Source of the DNA: Isohypsibius dastychi | Taxonomy: Eukaryota > Tardigrada > Eutardigrada > Parachela > Isohypsibiidae | NCBI GenBank assembly: GCA_034696485.1 | Contig: JAQIWT010001422.1 | Span: 1 to 10,851 of the forward strand | Direction: 5' to 3' | Length of the DNA stretch: 10,851 bases | Part shown: positions 8,142 through 10,851 of the stretch, one piece after another | How the letters are laid out: every line of letters begins with the position of its first letter | Numbering within the stretch: position 1 is the stretch's first letter | Made by a program: the position numbers and the translations under genes | The notes under the pieces: model-generated | Databases searched by the model: none | What the model was told of the DNA's origin: nothing | The model's input: the letters and a program-made list of their open reading frames with translations, nothing else

Positions 8142-10851
8142 ATGGTTTCCCGGTTGGTTTGTAAATCGACTTTCTCGGCGTATTCGTCCAGCTCTGGCCA
8201 GCTTCTCCTGCTACAACAACGGGGAATTAACCCAGCAAATTCCCGTCGTTTTTTGGCAACGACTCCCGCCAAGCCGGAACAGCCGTCCAAACAAACACAA
8301 ACGAAACATGAACCCATCAAATCAATTCTTGTCGCAAATCGCGGTGAGATAGCCGTGCGGATATTTCGAGCATGCACTGAGCTTGGAATACGGTGAGTTA
8401 ACCAGTTTCTTAATGATATTCTGTCTTGAGCAGATTTTGAACCGCAGGTAATACCTTGAAAGTGCTTGATGAGTCAATGTTTATCAGGAGAGCTCTTCAA
8501 ATTTTGACACAGCTGATTTTCATACAGGAAACTCGTGCAGTCCGCCAGTTTCTCAAATTTACGGTTGAATTTATTGGGAACAATGGTTTCGATTTTGCAG
8601 ATCAGTCGCAGTGTATTCGGAGCAAGATCGTATGCAGATGCACAGACAAAAAGCTGATGAATCGTATTTGATTGGAAAAGGATTGGCACCAGTTGCGGCG
8701 TATTTGGATATACCGGAAGTTATTCGCGTTGCAAAGGAGAATGATGTTGATGCTGTTCATCCCGGTTATGGGTTCTTGTCCGAAAGATCAGATTTTGCCA
8801 AGGCATGCCAGGACAGTGGCATCAAATTTATCGGACCGACACCGGAAGTCATGGCGCGAATGGGTGATAAAGTCGCTGCCCGGAAATCAGCCATCGATGC
8901 CGGATTGAAAGTGGTCCCGGGAACTGAATTACCTATTGAGAATGCGGAGGAAGCCGAAGTGTTTGCAAAACAGCATGGACTTCCGATTATTCTTAAAGCT
9001 GCATACGGTGAGCACCGATGGTATTTTCAATTCGCTAAACGCAATTATTTTTTTATATTCCAGGTGGTGGTGGAAGAGGCATGCGGGTTGTCCGAGATAT
9101 CAAGGTACAACTTACCTCATCTTATTTTTACGGAGGATGTTTTTTCGATCATTGGAATCATTAGGGATATTTTCCTTGCAGGATGTGAAAGAGTCGTTCA
9201 ACAGGGCTCATTCGGAAGCTAAAGCGGCTTTTGGAAACGGTGCCATTTTCATCGAAAAGTACGTCGAAAAGCCTCGTCACATCGAAGTACAAATTATGGG
9301 CGACAATTATGGGAATGTGGTCCATCTCTACGAACGCGACTGTAGGTAGTTCCCGGAAGTGTTGATGGCGCAGTGCAAAGTTCATCGTGATGAGACACTG
9401 AGATAATGTGGTTTTTTAGGTTCTGTGCAAAGGCGTCATCAAAAGATTATTGAGATTGCACCAGCTGTCCTGCTGGACCCGAAAATCCGGGATCAGATGC
9501 ATGCAGATGCAATCAGTATCGCAAGACATGTTGGTTACCGAAACGCTGGCACTGTGGAATTCCTCCTGGCTCCGGATGGAAAGTTTTATTTTATCGAAGT
9601 GAACGCCAGATTGCAAGTGGAACATACTGTGACTGAAGAGGTGACTGGCATCGATTTGGTGCAGACCCAGATTCGCGTGGCGGAAGGACATAGTATACCA
9701 GAACTTGGGCTTCAACAAGAAAAGATTCGTGCAACAGGTACCGCGATTCAGTGTCGTGTCACGACCGAGGATCCTGCGAAAAGTTTCCAGCCAGATACTG
9801 GAAGGGTAAATACGATATAAAAAGTTGTTTTTGTCTGATTTGATGGATTTGGTTTTGCTTCGCAGATTGAAGTGTTTCGAAGCGGTGAGGGATTCGGCAT
9901 TCGCTTGGATGGAGCTGCTGCTTTCGCCGGTGCCCACATTTCACCTTATTATGATTCGCTCTTGGTCAAGATTATCGCTAAGGCGAATGATCTTCCGGCG
10001 GCTTCAGCCAAGATGACCCGAGCACTTCGTGAATTCCGAGTTCGAGGTATATACGAGATATGTCATTTGGCTTACGAAATATTCCACTGTCTTTTCCTCC
10101 AGGTGTCAAAACGAACATCCCATTTTTGCTCAATGTATTGAATCATGAACGATTTCTAAACGCTGCGTTGGATACATCGTTCCTGGATGAACATCCTGAA
10201 TTATTTCGTCTGAATACTGGTCAGAATCGAGCATCCAAACTGGTCAGCTATCTTGCTAATGTGATGGTCAATGGGCCAGTCACCCCATTTGGAAATAAAC
10301 AACTACTCCCGCCGTCGATTACACCAACTGTGCCGGCGTTTGATTTGGAAAAGCCAGCCCCAGCTGGCTGGAGGAACGTTCTGCAGGCAGAAGGTCCCAA
10401 GGGACTTGCTAAGAAAATCCGCGAACACAAACCGCTGCTGTTGACGGACACAACTTTGCGCGATGCTCATCAGGTGCGGTTTCATTAATATTTAAACGGA
10501 AGAGATTCTGCTGATGCAGTAATGCATTCTGGACTATAGTTTTGACGCGATTTTTTTGCAGAGCCTGTTGGCCACTCGAGTCCGGACGTATGATATGAAG
10601 CGAATCGCGCCATTTTTATCTCACGCCATGCCAGAGTTATTCAGCCTTGAGAATTGGGGTGGGGCAACATTTGATGTCGCCATGCGGTTCTTGTACGAAT
10701 GCCCGTGGGAGCGCTTGAAACAACTCAGCAATGCTGTCCCTAATGTTTTGAGTCAGTGTTTGGTTCGTGGCGCCAATGGTGTAGGATACACGTCTTATCC
10801 TGATAACGCCATCTTCAAATTCTGCGAAGTAGCCCACAAGAACGGCATGGA
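8142..10851 (+). CDS. PC: Mitochondrial pyruvate carboxylase, N-terminal part (8 exons; continues past the right edge)
   Basis: Exons: 8142-8392, 8601-9007, 9064-9104, 9182-9341, 9420-9805, 9866-10046, 10103-10473, 10562-10851+; introns 208, 56, 77, 78, 60, 56 and 88 bp. About 695 of roughly 1180 codons are present. Residues 1 to about 45 are rich in Arg/Ser/Leu with almost no acidic residues, as expected for a mitochondrial presequence. The biotin carboxylase domain starts at [19 protein letters not shown] and holds Lys216, the ATP-grasp loop GGGGRG (220-225), and the catalytic stretch [15 protein letters not shown] (Glu346, Asn348, Arg350, Glu354). The carboxyltransferase domain begins near [17 protein letters not shown] (591 on) and continues through [20 protein letters not shown] to the edge. 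The enzyme carboxylates pyruvate to oxaloacetate with ATP, bicarbonate and biotin, feeding the TCA cycle and gluconeogenesis. The DTT/RDAHQ and ENWGGATFD residues identify PC rather than propionyl-, methylcrotonyl- or acetyl-CoA carboxylase. The rest of the carboxyltransferase domain and the biotin carrier domain lie outside the window. Confidence 0.96.

Noticed and set aside
1-10851. Mobile element, CRISPR array, horizontally transferred cassette or novel operon-like system
   Set aside because: Every substantial coding stretch belongs to an ordinary animal gene with introns. No terminal inverted repeats, transposase or reverse transcriptase frames or regularly spaced repeats were seen.

Overview
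The window is nuclear DNA from a compact-genome invertebrate animal. All genes are split by short GT-AG introns (about 55-435 bp, most 55-95 bp), and every protein is an animal family member. The style (tandem secreted ML-domain proteins, tiny introns, moderately AT-rich non-coding DNA) fits an ecdysozoan such as a microcrustacean or tardigrade. The species cannot be fixed from the sequence alone.

Layout, left to right. (1) 143-835, minus: an NPC2-like secreted sterol/lipid-binding ML protein, 4 exons, 146 aa. (2) 1207-1832, minus: a second NPC2-like gene in tandem, also 146 aa, with identical exon sizes (73/110/168/90 bp) and about 75% protein identity by my hand alignment. (3) 2450-6532, minus: a complete 10-exon GAP1-family Ras GTPase-activating protein (RASA3/RASA2 type; C2-C2-RasGAP-PH-BTK motif) of 829 aa. 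(4) 6533-8141: about 1.6 kb with no recognisable gene, lying between divergent starts and probably holding both promoters. (5) 8142 to the right edge, plus: the first 8 exons (about 695 codons) of mitochondrial pyruvate carboxylase, cut by the window end inside the carboxyltransferase domain.

All three complete gene models join in frame from start to stop across every intron, and the partial one stays open to the edge, so none looks like a pseudogene. The genes have no obvious shared pathway: lipid carriage (NPC2), Ras/Rap signalling at the membrane (RASA3), and anaplerosis (PC). The two NPC2 genes are a recent-looking local duplication and share short collinear motifs upstream of their starts.

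I found no mobile element, CRISPR array, tRNA or rRNA, and no evidence of an undescribed system. The points worth a second look are small: the shared NPC2 upstream motifs, a GTTCGT-type 5' splice site used by three introns, minimal 55-bp introns, overlapping upstream ORFs at the RasGAP start, and an altered conserved motif in its GAP domain. Human RASA3, NPC2 and PC comparisons are from memory, not from a database search.
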